Assembly (NCBI GenBank): GCA_030039005.1
Contig: JASHQT010000089.1
Span: forward strand, 1-14,442
Source of the DNA: Bryobacteraceae bacterium
GTDB taxonomy: Bacteria > Acidobacteriota > Terriglobia > Bryobacterales > Bryobacteraceae
Reading direction: 5' to 3'
Length of the DNA stretch: 14,442 nt
This document shows positions 1 through 7,221 of this stretch, piece after piece. The notes beneath the pieces were generated by a model. The model ran no database searches and was not told the origin of the DNA. It worked only from the letters and a program-made list of their open reading frames with translations. The translations under genes and the position numbers were made by a program. Positions within the stretch are counted from its first letter, which is position 1. Every line of letters begins with the position of its first letter.

Positions 1-389
1 CATTCTCGGCTCAAGACATCGCTGGTGATCTCGTTCGGGCGGCTTGCGAGTCGCGCGAAGCTGATGACTGGCCTCCGCGTTCAGATTGAGCCTCGGCTTT
101 TTCGAATCGTCGATTTCGCGATCTATCTCGGTGCCAGCCTCGAAGGCCGCTACGCGGATCGGCCCGCCTTTGCCATGGCGGAGATCGTCGCGCCTGACGA
201 CTCGTTCACATCCGTCATGATGCGCGTCGAAGACTATCGCCGCTGGGGCGTGCGGCACATCTGGGTTATGGACCCGCAAGTCAAGCCCTGTATGAATACT
301 CCGAAGCCGGCCTGCTCCAATTCCCCGCTCTGCGCCTCGCGGAATTCGATTTCGAAGTGTCCGCGCAAGAGAGTTTCAAGGATATTTAA
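1..389 (+). pseudogene. Uma2 family endonuclease (DUF820), 5'-truncated by window edge and frameshifted
   Basis: Uma2 proteins have a PD-(D/E)XK restriction-endonuclease-like fold; their cellular role is poorly known. The first reading frame is open from base 1 with no stop, so the gene begins upstream. It carries the family core: a RFRIVDFAIYLG strand, RPAFAMAEIVAPDDS with the conserved acidic residues, then VEDYRRWGVRHIWVMDP. At about 271-285 homology leaves this frame and continues one frame over: from 285 the other frame reads ALYEYSEAGLLQFPALRLAE and ends FEVSAQESFKDI with a stop at 387-389, a normal Uma2 C-terminus. Restoring one base in this interval rejoins the frames. A CAAG-T-CAAG direct repeat (277-285) lies at the break. 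The usual PD of the first catalytic strand reads VD here. I call it a pseudogene by single-base deletion; a sequencing error is the main alternative. Confidence 0.72.
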
Positions 390-565
390 GGCGCGGTCGC
401 CGCGATTCCGATTTTATTTTTTCTTTCTTTCGCGCCATTTGCGCGCCGCATGGCGCGCGATCAACACCCTCGAAGCCGTACGCTTGCCGTGGGTGATGGC
501 AGAAGCGCACGGGCCGCGGTTGGCAATAACCGTCGCGGTCCCGTGCGCCATCTATTGCACGCGAA
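390..565. other. Gene-free interval with a GC-rich hairpin (441-458)
   Basis: This stretch lies between two converging gene ends and contains no convincing coding sequence. Besides the terminator-like element it holds a perfect 7-bp inverted repeat, GCGCGCC (441-447), loop GCAT, GGCGCGC (452-458). No T run follows the hairpin on either strand in the right orientation for an intrinsic terminator, so its role is unknown. A 68-codon minus-strand open frame crosses it but has no family resemblance that I recognise. Confidence 0.5.
392..430 (+). terminator. Possible intrinsic terminator after the Uma2 gene
   Basis: Three bases after the Uma2 stop a perfect 5-bp GC stem (CGCGG 392-396, loop TCG, CCGCG 400-404) is followed after six bases by a strongly T-rich run (411-430). 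The stem is short and the T run does not start directly at its foot, so this is only a moderate match to a Rho-independent terminator. Confidence 0.35.
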
Positions 566-1264
566 TCAAATCTCCGTCGCAAAGGGCGTGAAGCGCGTGT
601 GGTAATCGAACGTATCGATCCCCTCGGTACGCTTCAAAAATCCGACGATGGCGTACGTCAGCGGCGTCGCCACCACTTCGTAGATTACTTTGAAAAGATA
701 CGCCGAGATCACCAGGCTGATCATTCCCGGCAGCGTCACCTCTCCGGTAAAGGCGATGATCACCAGGATCACCGTATCCACCGCCTGCCCCACCACGGTC
801 GAGCCCACGGTTCGCGTCCAAAGATAGCGTCCCTTAGTAATCAGCTTCATCTTGGCGAGCGTGAAGGAATTGGCGAACTCGCCGCACCAGTACGCCACTA
901 GACTCGCGATCACCAGCCGCGGCACCTGATGAAACACGGTGGCGAAGGCCTCCTGATTTTTCCACTCGGGCGCGGCCGGCAGCGCGACGATCAGGTTGCC
1001 CAGCCCGGCCATCAGCGCGTTCGCCACGAAGCCGATCCAGATGACGCGCCGCGATCCACCGTAGCCGTACACCTCGGTGAAAATGTCTCCGAAAATATAG
1101 GTGATCGGAAACAGCAGTTGCGCGCCGCTGACGCGGGCCGGCCCGAAGGCGCAAATCTTTTGCCCCACCAGGTTTGAAATCACCAGCACCACGATGAAGA
1201 TGCTGGCCAGCAGATCGTAGTATTTGAAGACCCGCGTCTTTTCTATCAAGCCCTTTTCGGTCAA
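566..1264 (-). CDS. yhhQ: Queuosine precursor transporter, YhhQ/Vut_1 family
   Basis: Integral inner-membrane protein of the YhhQ (Vut_1) family, whose characterised members import the queuosine precursors preQ0/preQ1 for tRNA modification. The 232 residues are the usual family length and show about six hydrophobic segments. Family signatures are clear: FPITYIFGDIFTEVYG (52-67), CGEFANSFTLAKMK (127-140), and an R...ST..GQ..DT stretch (151-164) in a membrane helix. The start is TTG at 1264; another TTG at 1249 is possible. No Shine-Dalgarno precedes 1264, but a perfect TATAAT ends six bases upstream, so the mRNA may be leaderless. It lies 50 bp downstream of the LssY_C gene on the same strand, with a hairpin between them, so it is probably transcribed separately. 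No preQ1 riboswitch fits in the short upstream gap. Function is inferred from the family and the exact substrate cannot be read from sequence. Confidence 0.9.
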   Translation of the reverse strand: MTEKGLIEKTRVFKYYDLLASIFIVVLVISNLVGQKICAFGPARVSGAQLLFPITYIFGDIFTEVYGYGGSRRVIWIGFVANALMAGLGNLIVALPAAPEWKNQEAFATVFHQVPRLVIASLVAYWCGEFANSFTLAKMKLITKGRYLWTRTVGSTVVGQAVDTVILVIIAFTGEVTLPGMISLVISAYLFKVIYEVVATPLTYAIVGFLKRTEGIDTFDYHTRFTPFATEI

Positions 1265-1270
1265 GCCCCA

Positions 1271-1276
1271 ATTATA
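1271..1276 (-). promoter_or_regulatory. -10 element TATAAT for the yhhQ-type gene
   Basis: On the minus strand TATAAT (1276 to 1271) is a perfect sigma-70-type -10 hexamer. Six bases separate it from the TTG start at 1264, which places the expected transcription start on or next to the start codon. There is no recognisable -35 box at normal spacing. Confidence 0.45.
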
Positions 1277-1290
1277 GAGGACGCCTTGAT

Positions 1291-1315
1291 GGCGCGGGCT
1301 CGGGCGCCGCGCGCC
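1291..1315 (-). terminator. GC-rich stem-loop directly after the LssY_C stop codon
   Basis: Read on the minus strand, GGCGCG-C-GGC pairs with GCCCGCGCC around a six-base loop GCCCGA, giving a nine-pair stem with one bulged C. It starts on the last base of the LssY_C stop codon and ends before the yhhQ -10 box. No U-rich tail follows, so it may be a Rho-dependent 3' end or an mRNA-stabilising hairpin rather than a classic terminator. Confidence 0.35.
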
Positions 1316-2535
1316 TAGAACTCGATCACGGCCAACGCGCCATCGGTCTTGAGCGCGTCGCCGGTGGCGTTGAACAGGTTTGGCGGCAATTCGCTGCGTT
1401 CCACCAGGGAAACCCCGTGCACCAGGCCGGTGAGCAAAAGGTCGTTCACCACCTTGGCGCGCTCGCGATCGATTTGCGTGTCGATCTTGTGAATAAACGT
1501 GCGGTTTTCTTCCGAAAAATCAATCCCGGTGTCATGCGTGGCCGAACACACCCAGATCTCGCGGCCATCGAATGTGCCGGGACGCTGCCAGATGCGCACA
1601 TGATGCCGCGCCGCAAACGTATCGTTCAGTTTTTCGAACACCAGGTCCGGGGCGCGGCCTGCCAGCAGCAGGACCGAAACGGGGGCTTCCCGATACCCGC
1701 GCATCTCCGCCATGGCCTGGAAAGTTTGGAACTTGGATTGATCGTTCAGCTTCGAAGCCTGTGACCAGCCCGCCTTTTGGAACGCGTCGTCCAACTGCTC
1801 GCGAGAGCCGAGAAACATCAGGCTCGTAATGTCAGAGGGTCTTTCGTCCTTCTGGGTCGCGGTGCGGAACGGTTCGCTGTTCACCAGGCGTGCGAGTTGA
1901 TCCTGCGGTTGAATGGATGCCACGTCCGGCATGGTGGCAGCGCCCGTCCAATCCACCGGCTTGGTGAGAGCAATGGTCATCTCCACGCCCGGCTTGTAAT
2001 CGATATTGGCGTCCGGCTCCTTCAGGACCGCCTGTTTCACGGTGTTCAGGAGGTCGGCGAAGGAAGGATACTTCTCATTTATTTTATTGATGCCGCTGTC
2101 CAGCCGTCCGGAGCCGGTTTTGGAAGCAATGATGCCCTGGATGCGGCCATCGGAATCCACCGATTCGCGCGCGTTGTCGACGGCGGTGACCTTGGCCGCG
2201 ATCGTGGCTCGCTTGCCGGCCGAATCGCGAATCTCATCGAACGCAAGCGCCAGCACGGCTTGGTCGTCCGGATTCACGGTCGCAGTCACCGATTGCACGT
2301 GGCCCGTAACCGTGACCCCGGCCGACATCGCCACGCGGCGGTCCACCACCACCGGCGCGATCACCAGCGCGCGAAACTTGTCGCCCGCTTTGGCGTTCGC
2401 GGAGTTGATCCCGGTGCTCAGCCGGATCTCTATGGCCGCACCTGCCGGTATGCGCGCCGCGTTCGCCCAGCCGGTCAGCGTGAATAAAGTCGCGGCCGAA
2501 AACAAGGCCTTTCTCGATGCGGATGGCACATCCAC
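1315..2535 (-). CDS. LssY C-terminal domain-containing secreted protein
   Basis: Predicted exported protein of 406 residues. An N-terminal signal peptide ends near TGWANA (residues 21-26). It is followed by a beta-rich region (about 28-120) that starts IPAGAAIEIRLSTGINSA and resembles secreted proteins with a repeated 'aGd.f.a.v..pv' pattern. The C-terminal part (about 233-400) matches the LssY_C domain: SLMFLGSREQLDDAFQKAGW, APVSVLLLAGRAPDLVFEK, RHHVRIW (310-316), IWVCSATHD, and FIHKIDTQIDRER (348-359). LssY was named from a Legionella secretion-associated gene, but the domain has no established activity. The first in-frame start is GTG at 2535; a second GTG at 2529 has a -10-like TAGCAT exactly six bases upstream and gives a cleaner signal peptide, so it may be the true start. 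Neither has a Shine-Dalgarno. The gene is divergent from the large secreted-protein operon. Confidence 0.82.
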   Translation of the reverse strand: MDVPSASRKALFSAATLFTLTGWANAARIPAGAAIEIRLSTGINSANAKAGDKFRALVIAPVVVDRRVAMSAGVTVTGHVQSVTATVNPDDQAVLALAFDEIRDSAGKRATIAAKVTAVDNARESVDSDGRIQGIIASKTGSGRLDSGINKINEKYPSFADLLNTVKQAVLKEPDANIDYKPGVEMTIALTKPVDWTGAATMPDVASIQPQDQLARLVNSEPFRTATQKDERPSDITSLMFLGSREQLDDAFQKAGWSQASKLNDQSKFQTFQAMAEMRGYREAPVSVLLLAGRAPDLVFEKLNDTFAARHHVRIWQRPGTFDGREIWVCSATHDTGIDFSEENRTFIHKIDTQIDRERAKVVNDLLLTGLVHGVSLVERSELPPNLFNATGDALKTDGALAVIEF

Positions 2536-2541
2536 ATGCTA
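2536..2541 (-). promoter_or_regulatory. -10-like TAGCAT at the LssY_C gene start
   Basis: TAGCAT (minus strand, 2541 to 2536) fits the TANNNT -10 pattern. It abuts the first GTG (2535), so transcription from it would begin near the second in-frame GTG at 2529, six bases downstream. No -35 box is evident. Confidence 0.3.
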
Positions 2542-2610
2542 GCGCGTGGCTGGACATCGCGTCGTAACAAAACTAAGTAAAATCCCCGCGAGCGCTCGGC
2601 CCTTCGCCAG

Positions 2611-2619
2611 TGATACAGT
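2611..2619 (+). promoter_or_regulatory. Extended -10 promoter candidate for the 2656-7221 operon
   Basis: TGATACAGT (TG-N-TANNNT) is an extended -10 match about 36 bases before the ATG at 2656. It would give a leader of roughly 30 nt carrying the GGGAAAGGA ribosome-binding site. No good -35 box is visible, which is tolerated by extended -10 promoters. Confidence 0.35.
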
Positions 2620-2655
2620 AATTAGCCAAGTACGGACGGGAAAGGATTACCCTCC

Positions 2656-5600
2656 ATGAAGGCCCTCGTAGCGGCGTTTATTCCTGTTATTGGTATTTTT
2701 GCGGCAGCCGCCTGGGGCGCCGATGATTTCACCTCCCGCGCCTGGCAACTGGAAAGCAAAGGCGACGCGGCCGAGGCGCGCGATTATCTGCAGCGGGCAG
2801 CGCAAACCGGCGCGGTGGACGCCGAGCTGGCGTACGCGCAATTCCTCGATCGGCATCGCGATCCAACCGCGCGGGAAGCTTACGAGAAGATCGTGCAGAC
2901 GGCGCAGGGCGAACCCCGGATATCGGCCGCGGGCCGGCTGGTGTTGCTGGATTTGATCGCCGGCGATCGAAAGGCAGCGCAGCAGGACCTGGAACAGTAC
3001 CGCAGCGCGGGTGGACGCGACTACAGTTTGCCTCCGGCCGCCGGGGTTCCCGGAGAGAATCGGGGCCGGGAAAATCAGGCCACCATCCTGATCCCCGGAC
3101 CGCTGCGGTCCTTCGCCCGCATGGCCGCGCTCGCGCCGGAAGCCGGCCCGGACGAGATCCTTCCGGAGCTGGCGCGCAACGTCGTCACCAACGGTTATCA
3201 GGCCACGCGCAGCAACGAGGTCCTGGAACAGACCGAATACTTGAAGCTGGTGATTCGTTATATTTCGCAAGCTCGCGAGCTCGAAAAACTGGCGGATGCG
3301 AGCAGCACAATCAAAGTGCCGACCTGCGATTCCACCCAGACCGCCGAGCTGCTGCGCGTGCTCGGCTATCGCATGCGCGGAGGCTGCGGCAGCGAAGTAG
3401 TGCTCGAAACCGTCAACGCTTCGCGCGCGTTTCTAACCATCGATTCCGGATTTCCGCTCGCCGAGCTGGAACAGGATCTGCGCACCAACCGGCCCTTCGC
3501 CTATGACTTCAAGCCTACGCGGGTCCCCATCCTTTACGGCCAGGATTACTGGGCATCCCCCAAGGACCGCCAGGGCGCCGAATTCATCGACCTGTTTCTC
3601 GGCGATCCCTCGCTGTGCCGCTTGTACCTGGCGCTGGCCAAGCTCGACCCCGCGGTCTCGGCGGAGCTGCGCCGGGTGACGAGCGTGCAGAGAATACGCG
3701 CCTATGCGCACGTGCTGGACTTCTACGGCGGCATGTTCCAGATCCGCAACGGCCGCGCGGTGGTTCCCGGCGGCGCCCGATCCGAGAGGGCCTGGGCGGA
3801 TCTGGTGGGCGCATCGCCCGACAAACCGGGGACGTTTTTCGAGCGCCTGATCACGCGCGACGACGGGTGGATGGCCAGCTATTTCGACGCGCTTTCGCGC
3901 ATCCGGGATGACTCGGCGAACGGTCCGGTGCAAAGTTATCTCAGCGAGCCCGAGCGCATGAAGCGCTTCTATGCCGCCATCCGGGGAAAGGTCACCAGTC
4001 CCGGTCCGGCGCGCCCGGTATTCCGCTCCAATACGGACATGATGCTGCTGACGGCGCGGCTGCGCCTGGACCCCAACGGCAGGCCGCACATCCCCGGCGG
4101 AGTGGATGTGTGGAGGACCTTGTTCATGGAGCGGCCCGCTGGAGGCGTCAAGTACGACCTCAAGCTCAGCCATGACGCAGCCGGCTGGAAAGACGCCGAC
4201 GACGTCCTGGAGGCGCTCTTCGGGCTGTGCCGTAAGGCTTCCGAGAACGAACCGCTGAAGATTTTCCTGGCGCTCAGCGATCTGGATCGTCATCGCGCGA
4301 CGCCGCTCGATGCGCAAACCGCCGGCCGTATGGCGCGGGGGTACCGGGCCTTCGGCGCGCAATTCGCGATCTTCGCCGAGGTGTCCGAGGTTTCCAATCA
4401 GACCATCGGACAATTCATGGAAACCGCGCAGGCCATCGAGCAGATCCACGACCTCGGTTTGCGATCGGATGCCGCCGGGACCTTGCAGGCCCTGGCCGGG
4501 CTCTGGCAGATCTTCTGCCGGCAGGATTCCATCGCGCCCGCCGAGAGGGATGGCACGCTGGACGCGATTCTCGCGCGCTTCGGCAAGTTGAAGAATGAAG
4601 GCGACGTGTTTGATGGAGGCCGCTCCGGAGTGCAAACGCTGCTCGCCGCCACGCATTCCGCGGCCGGAATCTCGCCGCAGGATCGCATGCTGGACCTGCT
4701 GGCCGGCACGTCGCAACCCGATACTTCGGACGCCCACACCCAAATGATCGAGGAGATGATCCGGATCTTCGAAGCGCAGCGCTTGATCTCGCTCGCATCG
4801 ATCTTCGATCTGGTGGATCAGTTGGAGAGCGTGGCCAAAGGCGACAAGGTCAATAACACGCTGATCAATAAGACGGCGGCGCGCATCTCCGAGATACAGC
4901 TCCCGGAAAGCCCGCTCAGCGGCCAGGAGAAAAACGTCCTGAGCTTCGGATATTGGCCGGAAAAGCACATTGAAACCGAACGGAAGCTGAACCTGCGCGC
5001 GCTCATCGAGCGGGCGGAGAAGGATCCCAAGAAGCTGGATGAAGTGCGCTCCCTGATGGCGCCCTTCCTGCGCGACACGCTGGTGGGTCTGAACTACGTG
5101 CACTACGCGCCGCCGGGCGCGCAGGTGCTGTATGCCAATCCGCAATTCGTACGGAGCCACGATTTCATCGGGGTGGAGGGCACCAACGCCACGTGGAAGG
5201 GCACCGAAGTCGCCGGGAGCGGCTGGCCTTCCAGCGCCGGTGGAAGGCTCACCGGATCGCTGGCGGGCCTGCCCTACGCGCTGGCCAACGCGGAACAGAA
5301 TTTCCTAATTCCCTCGCGCGAGCAGGCGCTGATCTGGGGTGACCTAGTGCCGCAGCTCCTTCTCACCGCCACGGTTCCGCGCTGGTGGAACGTCACGCCG
5401 GCGCAATTGCATTGGGTGGCGCTGCACATGGACTACGGCGAAACCCTGCTAGCGGAAGCTGCGATCAACGCCGAGCGCAGGCAGATCGTGCTGGACACGC
5501 TCGGCCAGTACGCCATGCCGGCGCGCGTGGCGCGCGTGGGCGACCTGTTGGAGCAAGCCGATGTGCGCGGCGCGCTCGAAAACGTGATGCCGTCGGAGCT

Positions 5601-6081
5601 GTTCGCCATGGCCAAAGACATCGTGGCGCTCGATCGGCCCAACGTGAGCTCATCTGGCGCCAATCGGGCCGATACACCGCTGGCGGCAGAGATTCGGCGT
5701 GAGGCCGCCGCCGCCCCGCGGCAGTTGAACTACGAAGCGGTGTCACACGACTTCGGCACACCCAAGCCCACGCTCGCCAATTCTTACTCGCCGGAACTGC
5801 TCTGGATGCGAACGTTTCCCACTCTGATGGGTTATTCCAGCCGGATTCTGGCGGAAAGCTGGGAGTCCAATCTGCTCTACTACGCGGCTCTGGCGGATCA
5901 GTTGTCTCTGCCGCCCGCGGAGCTGAACGTCTTGGTGCCGGATTGGACGCGCCAAACCGTGGAACGGATTTTCGCGACCAACCTGGAAGACTGGCCGGCG
6001 CTGCTGCGTTCGCTTCGTCTGGTGGGCGACGAAGTGCGCGAAAAATCGCGCAAGCCGGTTACCGCGGCGGCCGGATTTTAG
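2656..6081 (+). CDS. Large secreted hypothetical protein, 1141 aa, TPR-like N-terminus
   Basis: I do not recognise this protein. It begins with a clear signal peptide (about residues 1-22, ending AAAAWGA). A helical region with TPR-like pairs follows at about 25-120 (for example DAAEARDYLQRAAQTGAVDAE and DRKAAQQDLEQYR). The remainder is a long, mostly helical soluble chain without transmembrane segments, with scattered aromatic-rich patches such as YVHYAPPGAQVLYANPQFV (about 814-832) and VPRWWNVTPAQLHWVALHMDYG. No catalytic motif is evident. The ATG is supported by GGGAAAGGA nine bases upstream, and an extended -10 lies further upstream. The stop is 24 bases before the VWFA-related gene, so the two are very probably co-transcribed. 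It is likely periplasmic or cell-surface. The opposite strand also has a 575-codon open frame, which I take as a GC-driven shadow. Confidence 0.8.
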   Translation: MKALVAAFIPVIGIFAAAAWGADDFTSRAWQLESKGDAAEARDYLQRAAQTGAVDAELAYAQFLDRHRDPTAREAYEKIVQTAQGEPRISAAGRLVLLDLIAGDRKAAQQDLEQYRSAGGRDYSLPPAAGVPGENRGRENQATILIPGPLRSFARMAALAPEAGPDEILPELARNVVTNGYQATRSNEVLEQTEYLKLVIRYISQARELEKLADASSTIKVPTCDSTQTAELLRVLGYRMRGGCGSEVVLETVNASRAFLTIDSGFPLAELEQDLRTNRPFAYDFKPTRVPILYGQDYWASPKDRQGAEFIDLFLGDPSLCRLYLALAKLDPAVSAELRRVTSVQRIRAYAHVLDFYGGMFQIRNGRAVVPGGARSERAWADLVGASPDKPGTFFERLITRDDGWMASYFDALSRIRDDSANGPVQSYLSEPERMKRFYAAIRGKVTSPGPARPVFRSNTDMMLLTARLRLDPNGRPHIPGGVDVWRTLFMERPAGGVKYDLKLSHDAAGWKDADDVLEALFGLCRKASENEPLKIFLALSDLDRHRATPLDAQTAGRMARGYRAFGAQFAIFAEVSEVSNQTIGQFMETAQAIEQIHDLGLRSDAAGTLQALAGLWQIFCRQDSIAPAERDGTLDAILARFGKLKNEGDVFDGGRSGVQTLLAATHSAAGISPQDRMLDLLAGTSQPDTSDAHTQMIEEMIRIFEAQRLISLASIFDLVDQLESVAKGDKVNNTLINKTAARISEIQLPESPLSGQEKNVLSFGYWPEKHIETERKLNLRALIERAEKDPKKLDEVRSLMAPFLRDTLVGLNYVHYAPPGAQVLYANPQFVRSHDFIGVEGTNATWKGTEVAGSGWPSSAGGRLTGSLAGLPYALANAEQNFLIPSREQALIWGDLVPQLLLTATVPRWWNVTPAQLHWVALHMDYGETLLAEAAINAERRQIVLDTLGQYAMPARVARVGDLLEQADVRGALENVMPSELFAMAKDIVALDRPNVSSSGANRADTPLAAEIRREAAAAPRQLNYEAVSHDFGTPKPTLANSYSPELLWMRTFPTLMGYSSRILAESWESNLLYYAALADQLSLPPAELNVLVPDWTRQTVERIFATNLEDWPALLRSLRLVGDEVREKSRKPVTAAAGF

Positions 6082-6105
6082 TTTCTGATTTTTCGGAGGG
6101 CACTC

Positions 6106-7221
6106 TTGAAGCTCCATCATCCAGCACTCATTCATCCAGCGGTCCTGGGCGGCTTGGCGGGTTGCGCGCTGGCCGCCGCATTGTCCGCGCCCGCGTTGCA
6201 GGGCCAGGAAGTCAATAACCCGTCACTGAACAGCCAACCCGCCAACAGCCAAGCGGCCTCCCTCGCCGAACCCAGAGGTCAGGAGCCGCGACCCACCTTC
6301 CGCGTGAAAGTGGACATGGTGGTGCTGAGCTTCACCATCACCGACAGCAAAGGCCACTACATTAACGGGCTGAAACCGAGCGATTTTCGCCTCACCGAGG
6401 ACGGCATCGTGCAAAAGATCAACACCTTCGGGGAAGGCAACAAGCCGCCCGTCCAGGTGCTGCCGAACGGCACGGTGCGGCCGCTGGTGGCCTCCATTGA
6501 CGGCGTTCCCTCGGCGATCGACGGCTCGGCCACGGAAGTGCGCTCGGACGCGTTTGTTGGAACTAACGTCTTCGTGCTGTTCGATACCAGTAATTACATG
6601 TATCGCGGCTTTGTCTACGCCTCCGATGCCATCGCGGATTTCGTGCGCGGGCTGGACAAAACGGATTCGGTGGCAGTCTACACGTTCAGCCGCAATCTTT
6701 CGCGTCCCGCTCCGCTCACGCACGATCGGGATGACGCCATCTTCGGCCTGCGTAAAGCCGTGGCCGGCGATGACGCCGCGCTCTACAACGGCCTGCTGCT
6801 GACGCTGCGTGACGCGTCCAAAGTGCCGGGGCGCAAGGTCATCATCGTGTTTTCCAACGGTCCCGACAACGCCAGCCTGATCGCGCCCGACGACGTGCGC
6901 GCCGTGGCCGAGGACGATGGCATTCCGATTTATGTGATCTCCACCAGCGACGTCGCCAAGGACCCGATATCGAGCACCGTTTTCAAGCGCATCTCCACGC
7001 GCACCGGCGGCAAGGCGTATTTCGCCAAAACCTGGCAAAAGCAGGTGGAGGCGTTCGAGTCCATCCGCGAGGATCTCGGCAACAGTTACACGATCACCTA
7101 TTATCCGCAGCCCAATCCCAATGAGGGCTTCCGCAAGATCAACGTGGAAATCGTAAGCGACGTCGGCAAGAAGTATCGCGTGCGCGCGCGTCCGGGCTAC
7201 CGACCGCAGGGCGGCTTTTAG
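6106..7221 (+). CDS. VWFA-related Acidobacterial domain protein with degenerate MIDAS
   Basis: Exported 371-residue protein of the acidobacterial VWFA-related family (TIGR03436 type). The start is TTG, supported by GGAGGG five bases upstream; the signal peptide ends near ALQGQE (about 30-35). The family's N-terminal module is clear at 64-108: FRVKVDMVVLSFTITDSKG then LKPSDFRLTEDG and IVQKINTF. The von Willebrand A-like domain starts at FVLFDTSNYM (156-165) and the C-terminus has the typical YTITYYPQPNPNEGFRKINV and RVRARPGY. The metal site is altered: DxSxS reads D-T-S-N-Y, the loop threonine position reads DDAALYNGL, and the usual TDG aspartate reads SNG (250-252). Metal-dependent ligand binding is therefore doubtful. 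It is the second gene of an operon with the 1141-residue protein, so the two may act together in the envelope. Its stop codon abuts that of the converging PQQ dehydrogenase. Confidence 0.92.
   Translation: MKLHHPALIHPAVLGGLAGCALAAALSAPALQGQEVNNPSLNSQPANSQAASLAEPRGQEPRPTFRVKVDMVVLSFTITDSKGHYINGLKPSDFRLTEDGIVQKINTFGEGNKPPVQVLPNGTVRPLVASIDGVPSAIDGSATEVRSDAFVGTNVFVLFDTSNYMYRGFVYASDAIADFVRGLDKTDSVAVYTFSRNLSRPAPLTHDRDDAIFGLRKAVAGDDAALYNGLLLTLRDASKVPGRKVIIVFSNGPDNASLIAPDDVRAVAEDDGIPIYVISTSDVAKDPISSTVFKRISTRTGGKAYFAKTWQKQVEAFESIREDLGNSYTITYYPQPNPNEGFRKINVEIVSDVGKKYRVRARPGYRPQGGF

Noticed and set aside
441..458. Perfect 7-bp GC hairpin as an intrinsic terminator
   Set aside because: The T-rich run lies before it on the plus strand and reads as an A-rich run after it on the minus strand, so neither orientation gives stem followed by U tract.
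376..582. 68-codon minus-strand frame in the 390-565 gap
   Set aside because: No ribosome-binding site, no family resemblance, and it overlaps the end of the transporter gene. The composition looks like translated non-coding DNA.
1265..1314. preQ1 or preQ0 riboswitch ahead of the queuosine-precursor transporter
   Set aside because: The gap is only 50 bases. It holds a GC hairpin belonging to the upstream gene end and a TATAAT that would start transcription at the start codon, leaving no leader RNA for an aptamer.
3433..5160. 575-codon open frame antisense to the large secreted protein
   Set aside because: The product is rich in Arg, His, Gln and Gly without any recognisable domain, and the sense frame has a signal peptide, ribosome-binding site and operon context. 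Long antisense frames are expected in GC-rich genes.
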